A stretch of 64,000 nucleotides of DNA from Pyrrhosoma nymphula (Eukaryota; Arthropoda; Insecta; Odonata; Coenagrionidae). Shown in pieces: positions 26,471 through 38,385 of the stretch (positions are counted from its first letter, which is position 1; every line of letters starts with the position of its first letter). The notes below the pieces were generated by a model. The model was not told where the DNA came from, ran no database searches, and saw only the letters and a list, made by a program, of their open reading frames with translations. The DNA is taken from the NCBI GenBank assembly GCA_963573305.1, contig OY754333.1:14592599-14656598 (forward strand). Direction: 5' to 3'. The position numbers and the translations under genes were made by a program.

Positions 26471-27414
26471 CCTTTGAAACACGCAAACGCCTGTTAGGTC
26501 GTCGACGTATTTAGTTATGAACACCAAACATAAATGTACACATTGGCGTCAATGTTTAGTGGAAATACTTTTCTACGTAATTATTTTGAGCAACAAAGTT
26601 TTTCCCTTGTGACTTTTCATATGTAATGATATTAAATTAGGCATGATACATATTGGAATATGAATATTGGTGTCAGTATAACTAATAATCATTGAGGAAT
26701 GATGGAATAGAGTAAGAAGGTATCATATTGGATCCTTAAGAGGAGGTTCTATTTTCGTATGATAATGAAGAATAGCCGTAGTAGTAACAGCCATCGTCAT
26801 TTTCTCCTAAGGCATATATGCATAAATGCAGCAAAACAGATCGATCGTGTGCCATAATGGTTACCCATCAGGGACGCTGCTAGTGACTGGGTTATTTAAA
26901 CCCATGTAGTCAATCAATATTAAAACTCAATCTAATCAATAATGAATTTCATCAGAGGCTAACGACCGAAGTTTGATTGGATCTAGATAATGGTTCTTAA
27001 GAAAAAAGCCAATACAATTATTGTTTATCAGAAAATTATTGTTTAGATATTTAAAAATTTTAAAGCTAAACAAGAAATAGTTTGAAATATTTTCTCAAAT
27101 GTTGTGTCAATTTTTAGATACTATTGCAATTATTGGCTTATCTGTATTCATACGCAGAGGCGTGCGGTAGTGATCATGTAGGGAAATATTTAGCTAGATC
27201 CATTTGAGGTCAAAAGAGAAGATGACTAAAAGCTGAGATCATTTGCGCCATAAAATAAGTAGAAAAGATTGAGTTTAGGGATTGAAGAAGAGTGGAGGGA
27301 ATTTTTTGATAACATGTTTCCAAGCTTAAATTAGTCCGTATTCCGCGTATCTTTTGATATTCTCTTTTTTCAGCCGAATATCAGTGGCCTTCTTATTCAT
27401 TCTGTTCCAAGATC
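26471..27414. other. Unassigned AT-rich DNA
   Basis: No recognised gene or repeat. Confidence 0.4.
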
Positions 27415-27464
27415 CGTTGGCTCTACCAATCAGTTTGGCGTTGGCTCTGCCAATCAGTTTGGCG
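27415..27464 (+). repeat. 24-bp tandem duplication
   Basis: Two adjacent copies of CGTTGGCTCTRCCAATCAGTTTGG, differing at one base (A/G), are followed by a partial third start (CG). The unit contains CCAAT. No gene is next to it. Confidence 0.8.
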
Positions 27465-30400
27465 TCGTCAATGGCTGTGGCCAAGGGAAAGGCTGTACTC
27501 TGCAACAGCTGATTTTTCGGGGTAGCCTAACCTGATGCACCGTCTGCGTTCTTTTACTCTCGTATTAATGGTGCGTCCTGTCTCACTGATGCGACTCTCC
27601 CCATTCTCATGGTATCTGGTACACTCCCGGAGTCTTGAGCCACAAGTTGTCTTTTCTCTCTCAAGAAGTGATTCATCAAATTTTCTCTTTTTAAATGAAT
27701 CTCTTCAAATTTTCATGCAGCAATTATGTGCGTCTGTAGCTATAGGTCTAGGATAACTATTTGTCTTTTATCTATGGACTCGAGGAACCCATGACTCCCG
27801 TCCATATTGTCTCGCATAATTGAATTTGATTTTCTCTAGAGTCCGTTCTATCTATTGACTACAAAAACTCAGAGAATAAAGACAGTTTGTTTGGCACAGC
27901 GTTTGTTCAAAACTGATTCTTCCAAATTTTCAACGGTGTCACTAAACACCTTCAGTTATAAGTTAACTCTTGACCTTCTAGTAAAATATTTCAAGCGTCG
28001 TCAAATTTTCCTTTTAAAATCTTCTGGCGGAAATTCTTTCAAAAAATTTCAGTGGTCTAGTCAAAATATAGATATTCTTCGTAAAATACTCCTGCGTGGT
28101 CTAGCGTGAATATATTTTTTTTCTTTGCTTTTGTTTCCCCGGACTCATTTTCTATCCCTGTGAGTGGTAGGTACTAATGAAATAAAAATATTCGTTTCCA
28201 GTATTCACTCCCCAGCTATATCCAAGCGAGTTCTTAATCATGAAATGTTTTATCATCATATATTTTTTTCTCTCATTCTGCGTCTCCTTAAAGCTTTTAG
28301 TTCGAATAACTTTTTTATAATTCTCAATGTCTCTCCCGTGTTTTTTTTAACCCGCCGCCAATTCACATTTTTTAAAGCAAGTATCGTTTTCCTTTCTCTC
28401 ATATTTTTGTGTAACCGCAATGTTGTTTCCGACGTGTTTCCCATACGCTTTCGGTTGCTTGCCGGAGGATATATTATGCAAATGTTTTCACTTCTTATCT
28501 TAATTTTCTCGTCATTTCTCTAATTCTACTTTAAAATCATCTCTGTTGTAATCCACGACTTCATAATCCCTCCCCTTTTTCTTCCTTACCATAAAATTCT
28601 CCGCTATTGTGTTATTATTTTTCATGTAATTAGCGCCCATGGGTTTTCCTAATTTACAGTCTGTATCCATTATTCAATTTTTCGGTTATTTCTAACTGAC
28701 CATTCATTTAAAATTCAAAATCTGCATCGTTTTACCAATTTCTTTCTTCGTAGAGCTCTTCTCGAGGTGGAAAATCGGGTATATTTATGCAGTTGCTAAA
28801 AAAATTGTATTTTCAAAGTTTGTCGGCGTCTGAGCATGTATCAGAGTATAACATTTCATGCTTGCAACTTCGTTGGATTTGTGTCTAAAATTGATGTTTA
28901 TTCACGAAAAATACCCTGAATATGTAAGTATCCATTCATTGCGTTTTCAACTAATGTCCAGTTGTTCACAATTCCTCATGTTTATTATTCTACCTCGATT
29001 GTCACTATGTTCAGATTCTATTATCCTATTTCCATGTAAATTATTATTCGTATCTCTACTTGGGTAGGCTCTCTATACATTATCCTGTGTGGAATCTACA
29101 ATTAAAAATATGACTTTATCGCTATTTTTACTTTTCGCAGACTTCCCCATGGAAAATCCGTTACTTTTTTCTGCAATTCCTTCTCTTTTAAAGTCGTGCT
29201 TGCCCTTAACTTTAGCATTTTAGTATTATATTTTTACTGTCTTTTACGATCCAGCCTTAAAGACAACTAAATATGATACGTAAAGGCCTTTCTCTTATTG
29301 TTGGACATTTTTTCCAACTTATTCCAACAACCCTAGCTGCATATTTTAAAATCCGTGGTAGTATCCCCGGCACACGGCCTAGCTTATGAAAAAACTCAAT
29401 CTTGTTGGCACATTGTCTTTGAGAAAATAAAGGAAAGTTACTTTTTTTCGGATCAATGGTGGGGTGTGTTCGAGGTCTCCGCGGCACCCTCCCACTGCTG
29501 CTAGTTGTAACACACGTCTGCTAGAGGCTATTAAATATGAATGGCCACGGCAGCTTCACTCGGGAAAGGGAGAAAGTAAATGGGGTGTTCGGGAGATGTA
29601 CGGGGCAAAGGTCAAGAGTGTCGGAATGCAGTGTGCGCAAGCAAGCGAAATGAGAAATGCTGTCATGTACTCGAAGGACGTCGGGGGATATGACTCGGGA
29701 CAGGGAATGGCTTGAGCGGCGAGGAGGGAAGGGATGTGCGATGGAGGAAATCGTCACGAATTGAAGGGACAAGAGGTTAGGGAAAGGGCTTATGAGAGTA
29801 CGCTTTCATATACCTCTTTAAGTGGACTGTTTTCTAATGCAAGTATGCTATACGCAAAATGATTAAATGAATGATGCTATCAAATTCCCCATCTTCGATT
29901 GTTCTAGATAAAATAAATTGTTATATATGGAACCATTACTGACAAATTACGTTTATTTTAAGCACAAAAATTAGGCATAAGGGAATATTTTGTAATATTT
30001 TGAATAATGAATGTTATAAAACAACAGTAGACTTGCCATCCTTCATTAAAAGTATGTTTTATGTGAGTTCATTACTGACGAATTACGCGGTCTAAATGAA
30101 CAAAACGTTTTGGTATAATGCGTATTTTTTAGAATTATTTTGTCTCCAGACTGATGTACTGGAACTTATACATTATAAAAGAATTCTTTGCAGTTTTACA
30201 TATCAGTAAACTACTGCAGAGTTCGTCTTTTTTCGAGAAATGTTTTGGAAAAACCCGATTACATATTATTGCTTACAAGTTCTGCGTAAAGAAAAGAGAG
30301 ACAGAGAAAACACCAGAGAAATTTAGCGATCCAGCATGAAAATTCGTAATTCTTTCTCAAGAAATATATTTATGACACAAAAACATTCTACCTTTCTACA

Positions 30401-30636
30401 TGAGGTAACACCACAATAGAATATTGAATGCTTAAAGATAAAAATGCGATAAACCGTTTTCAACGGGTTGGAAAGAAATGGCATCGACCATTATTCGTTA
30501 ATTGTGCTTTTAAGTATATTAGTGGAACAGTTAATGACATTACTACGATTAATTTCAATTAATCATATGGACCTATGAATATATATATATAAAGGCTATA
30601 TATACATACATTTCTTACATAGTTTTTGTAATGGTA
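27465..30636. other. Unassigned AT-rich DNA
   Basis: T-rich frames (27,855-28,523) and other short frames carry no motif. Two similar stretches around TCATTACTGACRAATTACG (about 29,936 and 30,070) suggest an old, diverged short duplication. Confidence 0.4.
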
Positions 30637-30720
30637 AAAGAACAAACTTTGTCAATTTCACTTGTAAGTTTTTTATTCACGACCCGGGTTTCGACAGATA
30701 GTGTCATCTTCAGGAAGTAA
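30637..30720 (-). repeat. Dispersed Penelope-type tail repeat, copy 2 (hammerhead-like)
   Basis: Best-preserved of the dispersed tails. On the minus strand CTGAAGA (30,707-30,713 in + coordinates) is followed by a hairpin with GACA pairing UGUC around CUATC. Then come GAAA, the self-complementary ACCCGGGT, and C. The order CUGANGA, stem, GAAA, stem III, UH is that of a hammerhead ribozyme core, with one extra U before stem II. Penelope-like elements are known to carry such motifs. Activity is not implied. Confidence 0.5.
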
Positions 30721-33700
30721 GTTTTAAAGCCAGGTAGATAGTTTTAAAGATATCTAATTTTAAGAAATTCACCCAGAGTAATTTAAATACCTCAAAACTG
30801 CCCAAATGATGGTTGGTCATTTCTCACTCCGACTTAATTAAATGGAGTTAATGATTTCTTTCTCAAGCGTTCTTATTTTCTGCTATAGGGTTTGAATTAT
30901 CATTCACTCGCACGGAAAAGTTTCGGTCGTACGATAATCGGAGCAGTTTTGTTCCTTAGAAAAAGTTTTTTTTCTCTTTAACACTGCGGTGGGACTCTCT
31001 TAGGGACCACTACACGACTATTTGCCCTCTGACTTTGGGATTTGTTGACTCTTAAAATATCTGCCATGTCGTCAAGTATCCGACGATCGGTGTCCCTTCG
31101 TTCGAGTCCCGACCAAATCCTGCGATTTATATCCCTCCTGCGGATAACCTAGCTCCCCACTTTCTTCCCCCTCTCCTCAAATCCCCGGCCCGAGCTTTGC
31201 GTGTGACAGCGTGAAATTTACCGCCATGACATTTTCCGCAGTTTATTTAATATGTCATTTATTTCATCGGGTCCGTAATCACATGCTTCTTGCTGCTGCC
31301 CGCTCTCCTTCCTTAGCCGAAGAGAAGGAGAGCCACAAATCTAAGGGGGCAAAAAGTGCTATGGGTTTGGGGTGTATATATATATGTACATATAGAGTGA
31401 GTGAAAAAGGGTGGGAATATAACTGGAAAGGACAAGGAGGAACAGCGTTCTGGAGAGGGAGGCATGGCTAGTCAGGTTCTTTCGGGTGCAGGAGGAAAGG
31501 AATTGGAGTGGGTGGGAGTGGTTTTTCTGCCTGCTGACGGAGAATGGGGAAGGGAAATGAAGGAAAGAGGCAAAAGAGGAGAGAAATATGATGGAGGAAA
31601 GGGTGGAGTGCGGAAAGGATGACTTAAAATGGCGCTCGGGCTCTGTGGGAGGGGAAAGTGATAGTGGAAGAGGGCCGGAAGTGTAGGAGTTATGATCGAG
31701 GGGAATATTCCCGTAGTAAAGCATGACTCGGGTTGGCGCGCTGTATAGCCAAAGGGATTGTAATGCAGATGTGGTGTGGGGGGGGGGACTTTGGGGAGAA
31801 GGTATGGGAGGAGTGGAGTGGTTATGCTATAAAGAGTGTTGAGGGAGGGGCGGAAGAAAGATTCCGTGCTGGTTGTTGAGAATCGGGAAGGACGTTTGGT
31901 TGTGAATGTGAAAATCACTGTGCGTCATGGAGGGGATCGGTAGCCGTACATGAATCACCAACACCAACCAAATCCACCAATAAAAATTAAATGCTGATCG
32001 TCGATCATTTGTAGAATTCTTCATAGTTTTCGTTTCACAAACCAGAAGTGCAATCAGTAATTATGGTGGAAATGCACGGAATTTGAAAGTGGTGGATGGT
32101 CAATGGTCATGGTGATTATTTGTGGAAAATTTGCATCTCTTATGCATTCATCATACACTCAGTAACTTCTCGTAAATGTAATGGAAAAAAATTGCTAATC
32201 AAACATACAACAAATGAACACCCTTACTTGGAATGACTAATTGTTGTCAATAAGTTTTGAAAAGGTAAAAATGAGTGGCGTTCAAGTGATTGCGGATCAT
32301 TGACATACTTATTAATACTGGCTTGGTTGGAGAACATCCATAATATTTATTTCTCCTACGTTAACATTGTTAAAATATCGCACAGCTTGGTGACACTTGC
32401 CAGGAAGGATTCGCTGGTTACGAATAATAATGCAAGAGTGGATCAGTACATTGAGAAACCTTCGGTGTCTCCCGGGGAGAGTGTTTCGATGCTACATGTT
32501 TCCCAGTCCTTCTGCTCTTCCACCCTCTTATACTTTTCTCTCATCCTGACTCAACGTTCAGTGCAGGCAAGTACCACAACTTTCTGCGATACAAATGCAT
32601 GGAAGAAATATATCTCTGGAATTGAATCTTACACACGGGGTATACACCACAAGGTATCGCTAATTTTCTCCGTACATATTTCATCGTAATGAATATTAGT
32701 TCCTTGTCTTCCTTAGAGGAAATAAAATTATTATTTTCGACGAATTAGGGTAACCCATCTTAATTTCACGTGATAACGCGAAGCATTTATGGCAGCATTG
32801 CCGCTCCATGTCGTCATTCTCAGGATTCAAAAAATATTTCTCTTTTATGTCAAAGCATATGAAGTACATGTGTTGCCCTATGGAAGAGTGGGAGTACATT
32901 TCCGTCTCATATGCGATTTATTGCGCGTGAGAGAGATAGGGGCTGGAGTGTATTGTGTGCATCGCAATGAGGGTTTTGTGGGGTGCGTGGCTAGGGGTTT
33001 GGTTAAAGCGGTTGATCTGTGTTTCCTAAGGGTGTGGGGAGACATACAAAGGAAGGTTTTTTATGGTGGTTGAACTGGTTTTATGGCGTGAACTGTGTGC
33101 CCTTGTGTCTGCACTACAACGGATGGGGAGAGATTTAAGTGTTGATTTTGGTAATTCAGTGTGGGAATCCCTCTCTCAAATACTATATTCGGCGACAAAC
33201 TCTGCGGCAGTCTCGTGTACGTCGAGTAAACCAGGAGAGATTATAAGGAGTGTAGGAGACGATGGGTGTACAATGGGATTTATCCACACTTCATCGTTCC
33301 CCATACGTAAGTTCATTCATTGTGATTTAGCCTTTCCAGTAGTTTGGAACCGATTTAGAAGGTATAGTAGATTTCCCTGTTACGTATCTCTTTTTTTACC
33401 GCTAACTTCGGATGTTTTGGCGGTATTTCAGTGAGTGAAATCTGCTTTATTCAATTTTAAGTGGCAATTCTGCTCTCATCAACTGTTTTTAAATTGCTGA
33501 AACTTTTTGATGCTGTATGACATGTGAATATAATACTACCGTGTATTTTTGATCGTTAAATAGTTACCACATAGTGAGTAATGCTCATGTAGGCCAATTA
33601 CAAGTTATCGACGTGTGATACAACATTTTTTCGGCTTCCTGGAAAATTTACGAAATAAATCACAGTATGTATTTGCGTAATATTTCAATGAGAAAAATAA

Positions 33701-34423
33701 TTGATTTTCACCTAATACAACTTTTTGCCCAATCAACCCAATATTTTTTCATCAACATAACCTCATTGCTTTATTTCTGTTCTATTGATTCAGCTTCAAC
33801 GACGAGGTTGTGCTGCCAGATATTTTCAAACAATTGCTGCATTAGAATTTCTCTACTTTGGTCACGATTCTTCCACTTGAAGTGCTGTAACATTTAGTTG
33901 AACAGCGTTAACTCTACAAAAACCTGAAGCACTTGTTATTTCTAACAATAAGATAATCTTCGTAACCTAAGTATTGTTGTAATTTAAATGAGAGAATAAA
34001 GACGACAGCACTGTCGAATATTTCTACTCATGCTTCTGTATTTCATTATGAACACATTTAAGCTATTACACTGGTATTTATGAACCTCTCTCCTTCTTAT
34101 TCCAAATGTTTATCAGTTCCCGTCATTGTCATAAGAGCAAATTGTAGGCATTAGAAATACTAGCGAGTTGGTGGACAATGCATTGGTTTTAGCTAATCAC
34201 CTAGGTCAATTCTCTGCAATAGTAGTTAGAGCATACGTATCTATAAAGGAATGACTCGACATGAGTTAACATAAAAAGGTTTTGCTCGCATACTTTTGAG
34301 AATATTTTTAAAACTCCGATTTTGTTTGAGTATTAGATGGGATACACTCTTAAATCCTGAGACTAATAATCTTCGAGTTCTAAAAAGAAAGAGTATTTTA
34401 AAAATGCACATGTCACAATTATA
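30721..34423. other. Unassigned DNA with purine-rich tract
   Basis: A purine-rich block (about 31,390-31,720, plus a G10 run near 31,783) gives long complementary-strand frames (31,359-31,918) of biased Ser/Pro/Phe composition. I take them as artefacts. Frames at 32,300-33,434 (+) show no motif. No gene called. Confidence 0.4.
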
Positions 34424-34545
34424 GGCAACGGCCTGCCACGATGGAAACACCGGTTCCCGATCAGTCACCGAAGTTAAGCATCGTTGGGCTCGGCTCGAGT
34501 TTGGAGGGGTGATCCTCCGATTCGTCCGAATGCTGTTGCTCCTGC
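34424..34545 (+). repeat. 5S rRNA-like sequence (5S pseudogene or 5S-derived SINE head)
   Basis: This stretch of about 118 nt matches the layout of 5S rRNA. GCAACGGC at the 5' end pairs with GCTGTTGC at the 3' end as helix I. CACCGAAGTTAAGCA and TTGGGCTCGG sit where the internal control region (A box/IE/C box) belongs, followed by GGAGGGGTGA. Other regions diverge from typical animal 5S. No T-run terminator follows directly; the sequence continues CTGCACGTGGCAGACGG, which could be a SINE body. I favour a 5S-derived retroposon or pseudogene over a working 5S gene. Confidence 0.65.
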
Positions 34546-34559
34546 CTGCACGTGGCAGA

Positions 34560-36485
34560 CGGTATGTGCGAAATGACCTTAGCCGTCGAAGCACGTTAAA
34601 CAAAAATAATACCAATTATGGCAACCAAATTTCATTGTTATTATTGATGACATAATTTGAATTAGCGTAGCATAAGAGTAAGACTGCAGATGTGAAGCCT
34701 GCAGAGTTACTTTGGCCTTAATGCCTGTTTTAAAGCTTTCGTGATTGTTGTCTTGGATGCGTTTCCGTGAACGCTTCCGATAACTAACCGGAGGTTGAAG
34801 TGCACTATGACACTCCGCCCGTTATCTGCTGGTAACCACTCAATAACCTTGCGTACCGTTGAACTTTATGTTTAAGATGGGAAGTCATACACCTGGACAA
34901 TTGAACGTTCATAAGGAGAAGGTACCGAGGCGTCATCAATGTCCTTACGCTGTATACATAAGAGCGCTACCTAACTGAAGGTCATGATGTAATGACCCGT
35001 GAACCAAAACGAACCAATTACAGCATTGCATTATTTCCTTAATTTGACCAACGGTATTTTTCCTTAGGGTTCCAAGTCCGAGATTGATTCCTTTCCGTTA
35101 ATTAGCTCTCATTTTAGAAATTTTAAAATTGCGATCCATGTTGCTTTGCGAACGTGGACGCACTCTAACTATCTCAAAAGAGAAGGGAAATGATCAATTC
35201 TTAATTAAATCATTTCGTTTACTTCAGAATTACATTTCTTGATTGACATTAACGTATGTGTAGGCACCCAGGAAGGCAGAGTCTGATTTAATCACTCAAG
35301 AAAGCACTATCATTTGCAATAGGACAGCCCAATGGTACAACTTAAAGAAATGGAAAGAACTGTGTAAATAATTACTTCAATATCTAAAGGCGCATTGGTA
35401 ACGCCCTCTCTCTGACTTACGTGCTCATGATAGCCGTTTTTAGTTAGCTGATGAATCTGATTCGCTTAACTACATGCTGGAGAGGTAGTTAGGCTTTGAT
35501 GCTTCCTTAAGCGCTTTTGAGAAACTCATCTTGAATACGTCCGTCTTTAACGCTTACTTCAATTTAACAGCAGTCTGTTGTTCATTATCAAAGCCGATCC
35601 ATCCTCAACTACTACAAAACGCTATCGTCCAATTACACTTGAGTTTGGTTTTATTGTCTGTTAAACTTAAATCGTACTTTGAGAAGATCTTTACACTAAT
35701 TTTGTGTTAACTGCGTATTCATGTTTTCTAAGTAGCATGGTACTGTCGATTAATTTACGTGAACGTATTGACGGAAGATTGAGTGCATAAATATTTAATA
35801 TCATACTGTGAAAATATTTAAACTGACAATATAAATCCGATCATGTATTTTATCATTTCTGGGGATTATAAAACTTTACATTTTCGTATTCTCTGAGGAG
35901 GTAGCTTATTGCTGTCGACATAAAACACAGCCTAGAATTCCTGTTCTGTTTTATGCCTTCCCCTTCTGAGAATCCGACCCTAATCCTGGGAAAAGGAATG
36001 GGGAACATACGATAAATTAACAACTTATTTCTAAGTAGTGATCTAGAGAGAATGTTTTCTTTCGAACTCGAATATGCATCCGTTATGTTTATGCGTCAAA
36101 GCTGGCATTTTTGAAATCATGAAACAGCATGAAAGTTTTGAATTGGCGCGCGGTCCAAAACGGCAAATCTATGGTTTGATGTCACCGTATGACATTGCCT
36201 CTCTACTCTACATGTATGTTAACAGGATTGATCAAATAAAGCTAGTTCTTACACACCGTAGGTAAAAAAGGTTACATTAGCCTGATTGAAAAAAGCAGCA
36301 TAACTTTTCATGATAAATCTTTAACAAAAGCCATCATCATGTAATATTCTAACAGCTGATTGGTAGGTTTTTGGAGTCTATATCCCAAAATGTCCCATTA
36401 TTGGGGCATCATATCGCTAATTGTTTCTGTTAGCCCTAAAAAACCGGCTCTTCTTTTTTAACTTCCTCCATAATTCCCCATTATG
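34560..36485. other. Unassigned AT-rich DNA
   Basis: No recognised gene; frames are 63 codons or fewer. Confidence 0.4.
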
Positions 36486-36822
36486 AAATCAAACAGAATC
36501 ACACTTTTCCACATAATTTAATACATAATGCATAACGCGTTTAATTTCACTTAGTCATTATCAGGTACGAGACGTTTTACCCGATGATGACTCAGTGATA
36601 AAAATAGAGAAAAAATAGAGTGAGAGTCAGCTGTTGAAAATGACGTGAAATACGTTGAAACCGGTTGAGTGAAGAGTAAAATAGTGTGGAAAATTACTAA
36701 GCTCTCTCTTTTTATTAAGATGAATTTCCACAAAGTGAACTCGTCTACCATTGATCTGATGACTCAATGAGTTGAAACGCGTTTTGTATTAAAGTTGTGG
36801 AAAAGCGCGATTCAGTTTGATG
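36486..36822 (+). mobile_element. Inverted-repeat element with hammerhead-like motifs (Penelope-type)
   Basis: The ends are imperfect inverted repeats of about 55 bases. The left begins ATCAAACAGAATC with CTTTTCCACA and TTTAATACA; the right mirrors these. Three related motifs lie inside. At 36,752-36,780 (+) CTGATGA is followed by ACTC-AAT-GAGT, then TGAAACGCGTTT. At about 36,640-36,665 (+) ATGACGTGAAATACGT precedes TGAAACCGGTT. A diverged one on the minus strand sits near 36,536-36,571. Each shows a small hairpin, GAAA, a self-complementary stem and U-pyrimidine, as in hammerhead cores. Such repeats flank Penelope-like retroelements in many animals. No coding sequence is present. Confidence 0.5.
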
Positions 36823-38257
36823 TCATAACTACAAACTCCCATGTCCTTGCAAACATCTTTCGCTTCTCTTACACCCATTCATTGCTTCTTATACACTCTC
36901 TTATAATAAAGACTCTTCTCTTTGGAGTCTCTGCTACCACATATATCCATAGCTTTCTAGGTCTGCACCTTCATCTCACACCATTCACTCCTCTCTGATA
37001 TATGTTTCACTATTCCACTAAAAATAACCAAAATTAACTTGTTCTAGTGTAACCTAGTGGCATATCATTGTAATTTTTAAATAAATAAAATTGTACAAAA
37101 ACCACTACTTTTTAAAAAGCACATACGAACCGGGTTTTCTTGAGTAATCATCATCATCATCATCAGGGGTTTATACCAATGTTTTCTTTATGTATCTATG
37201 GAAGTCGTCGTTATGTGTCGTCAGAGGAAGTGGGTAGATGAGGGGATGAGGTGAGGTTGCTCGAAACGGAGGCCAGGATAGGGGAGAAGGATAGGTACAG
37301 ACACTCATTAATGAGGGTGATGTCTGGATCATTATTAATTATCAAAATATCTAGCTGTTCTCATGAGTCCAGTTTGCGTTGATCATTGCAAAATTTTAAC
37401 ATCTCCAGCTAAAAATCACCCTTGTGGTTGTATATAATAAGCACTACAATGTTCTTTTCTCCTCACTCCGAAGCTTCTTCCTGTCTTTCCCACGTAGACA
37501 AGAAAACAAGAGGTTTTTGTAATATTTTTTTAAATTTAAAAATTAAATGTAACTAATCATAAATCGAATTAATAGAATAAAAAATTAAACTGTGAAAATT
37601 CTACATTGGTGTAAAATTCTCATTAATTGTAATTGATATTGAACAAAATTACAAAAAAAATTGAAATATTGAAAACAATAATGACCAATATATAAAATAA
37701 TACAAATTTCCCACTCAGATTAAAGCATTTTCAAAGTACTGCATGTTCCCCATTGACTATTCAGTCTTCAGTCTTCGTTTTACTTCACGTCGGCCCTCCT
37801 TACTCCTTCCTATCATCCAATGTGTCCTTCACGTCTCTCCATGCTGTCTTTTTCTCTCTACTTTAGTTCCTCTTCTTTCCTCTTCCTGTCCTTCATCACA
37901 GTGCTCGACTCCACGTCATTCTACAGTCCCCCCCTCTTTACTTTCTCAGCCTTGGCGACGCATTCACATAAAACGCACGCGTGCGATATAGGGGGTGAGG
38001 GCGTCATAACTCGAGGCGTTTCTGTGGAGGCAGCTCGGGGGAGGAGCGGGGGCACCTTCAGGGAGGAGTGCGGAAGCACACTAATTCACTCGTCGAGTGA
38101 TATCTCCGGAGAGTTCCATTTCGAGTAGAATCGCGTACTTGTGCATGAACACGGGGGTGAACTGCAGAGCCTTGTACTCGGGCAAGGCGAAAGATTCTTA
38201 TCCCTGTGACAAATTAGGGCAGTGTTCAGTCTCAGGTTTCCACGGCGATGCAATGTT
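36823..38257. other. Unassigned AT-rich DNA
   Basis: Contains an (ATC)n microsatellite (about 37,147-37,165) and a GC-richer segment (about 37,920-38,250). Frames at 37,743-38,128 are pyrimidine-driven. Confidence 0.4.
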
Positions 38258-38385
38258 GTGGCAGGCTTCATTCGGGTTGCGGCCACGTTCATCTTTAAAA
38301 TACAACAGTTTCGCCAACAGGACAGCTGGCGAAACTGTTGTATTTTAAACATAAATGCGGCCGCAAACCGAAAGATGCCTGCCAG
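38258..38385. repeat. Foldback palindrome, 23-bp perfect core stem
   Basis: The arms 38,294-38,316 and 38,327-38,349 are perfect reverse complements (23 bp) around a 10-nt loop. Imperfect pairing extends outward through TTGCGGCC and TGGCAGGC/GCCTGCCA to about 38,258 and 38,385. It is MITE- or foldback-like; no clear target duplication was identified. Confidence 0.8.

Noticed and set aside
31359..31918. 148- and 121-codon minus-strand frames
   Set aside because: Complement of a purine-rich low-complexity tract; Ser/Pro/Phe bias expected from composition.
34424..34545. Functional 5S rRNA gene
   Set aside because: Too diverged in the loops and no T-run terminator at the 3' end.
37147..37165. 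CRISPR-like or regulatory repeat
   Set aside because: Simple trinucleotide microsatellite in eukaryotic DNA.
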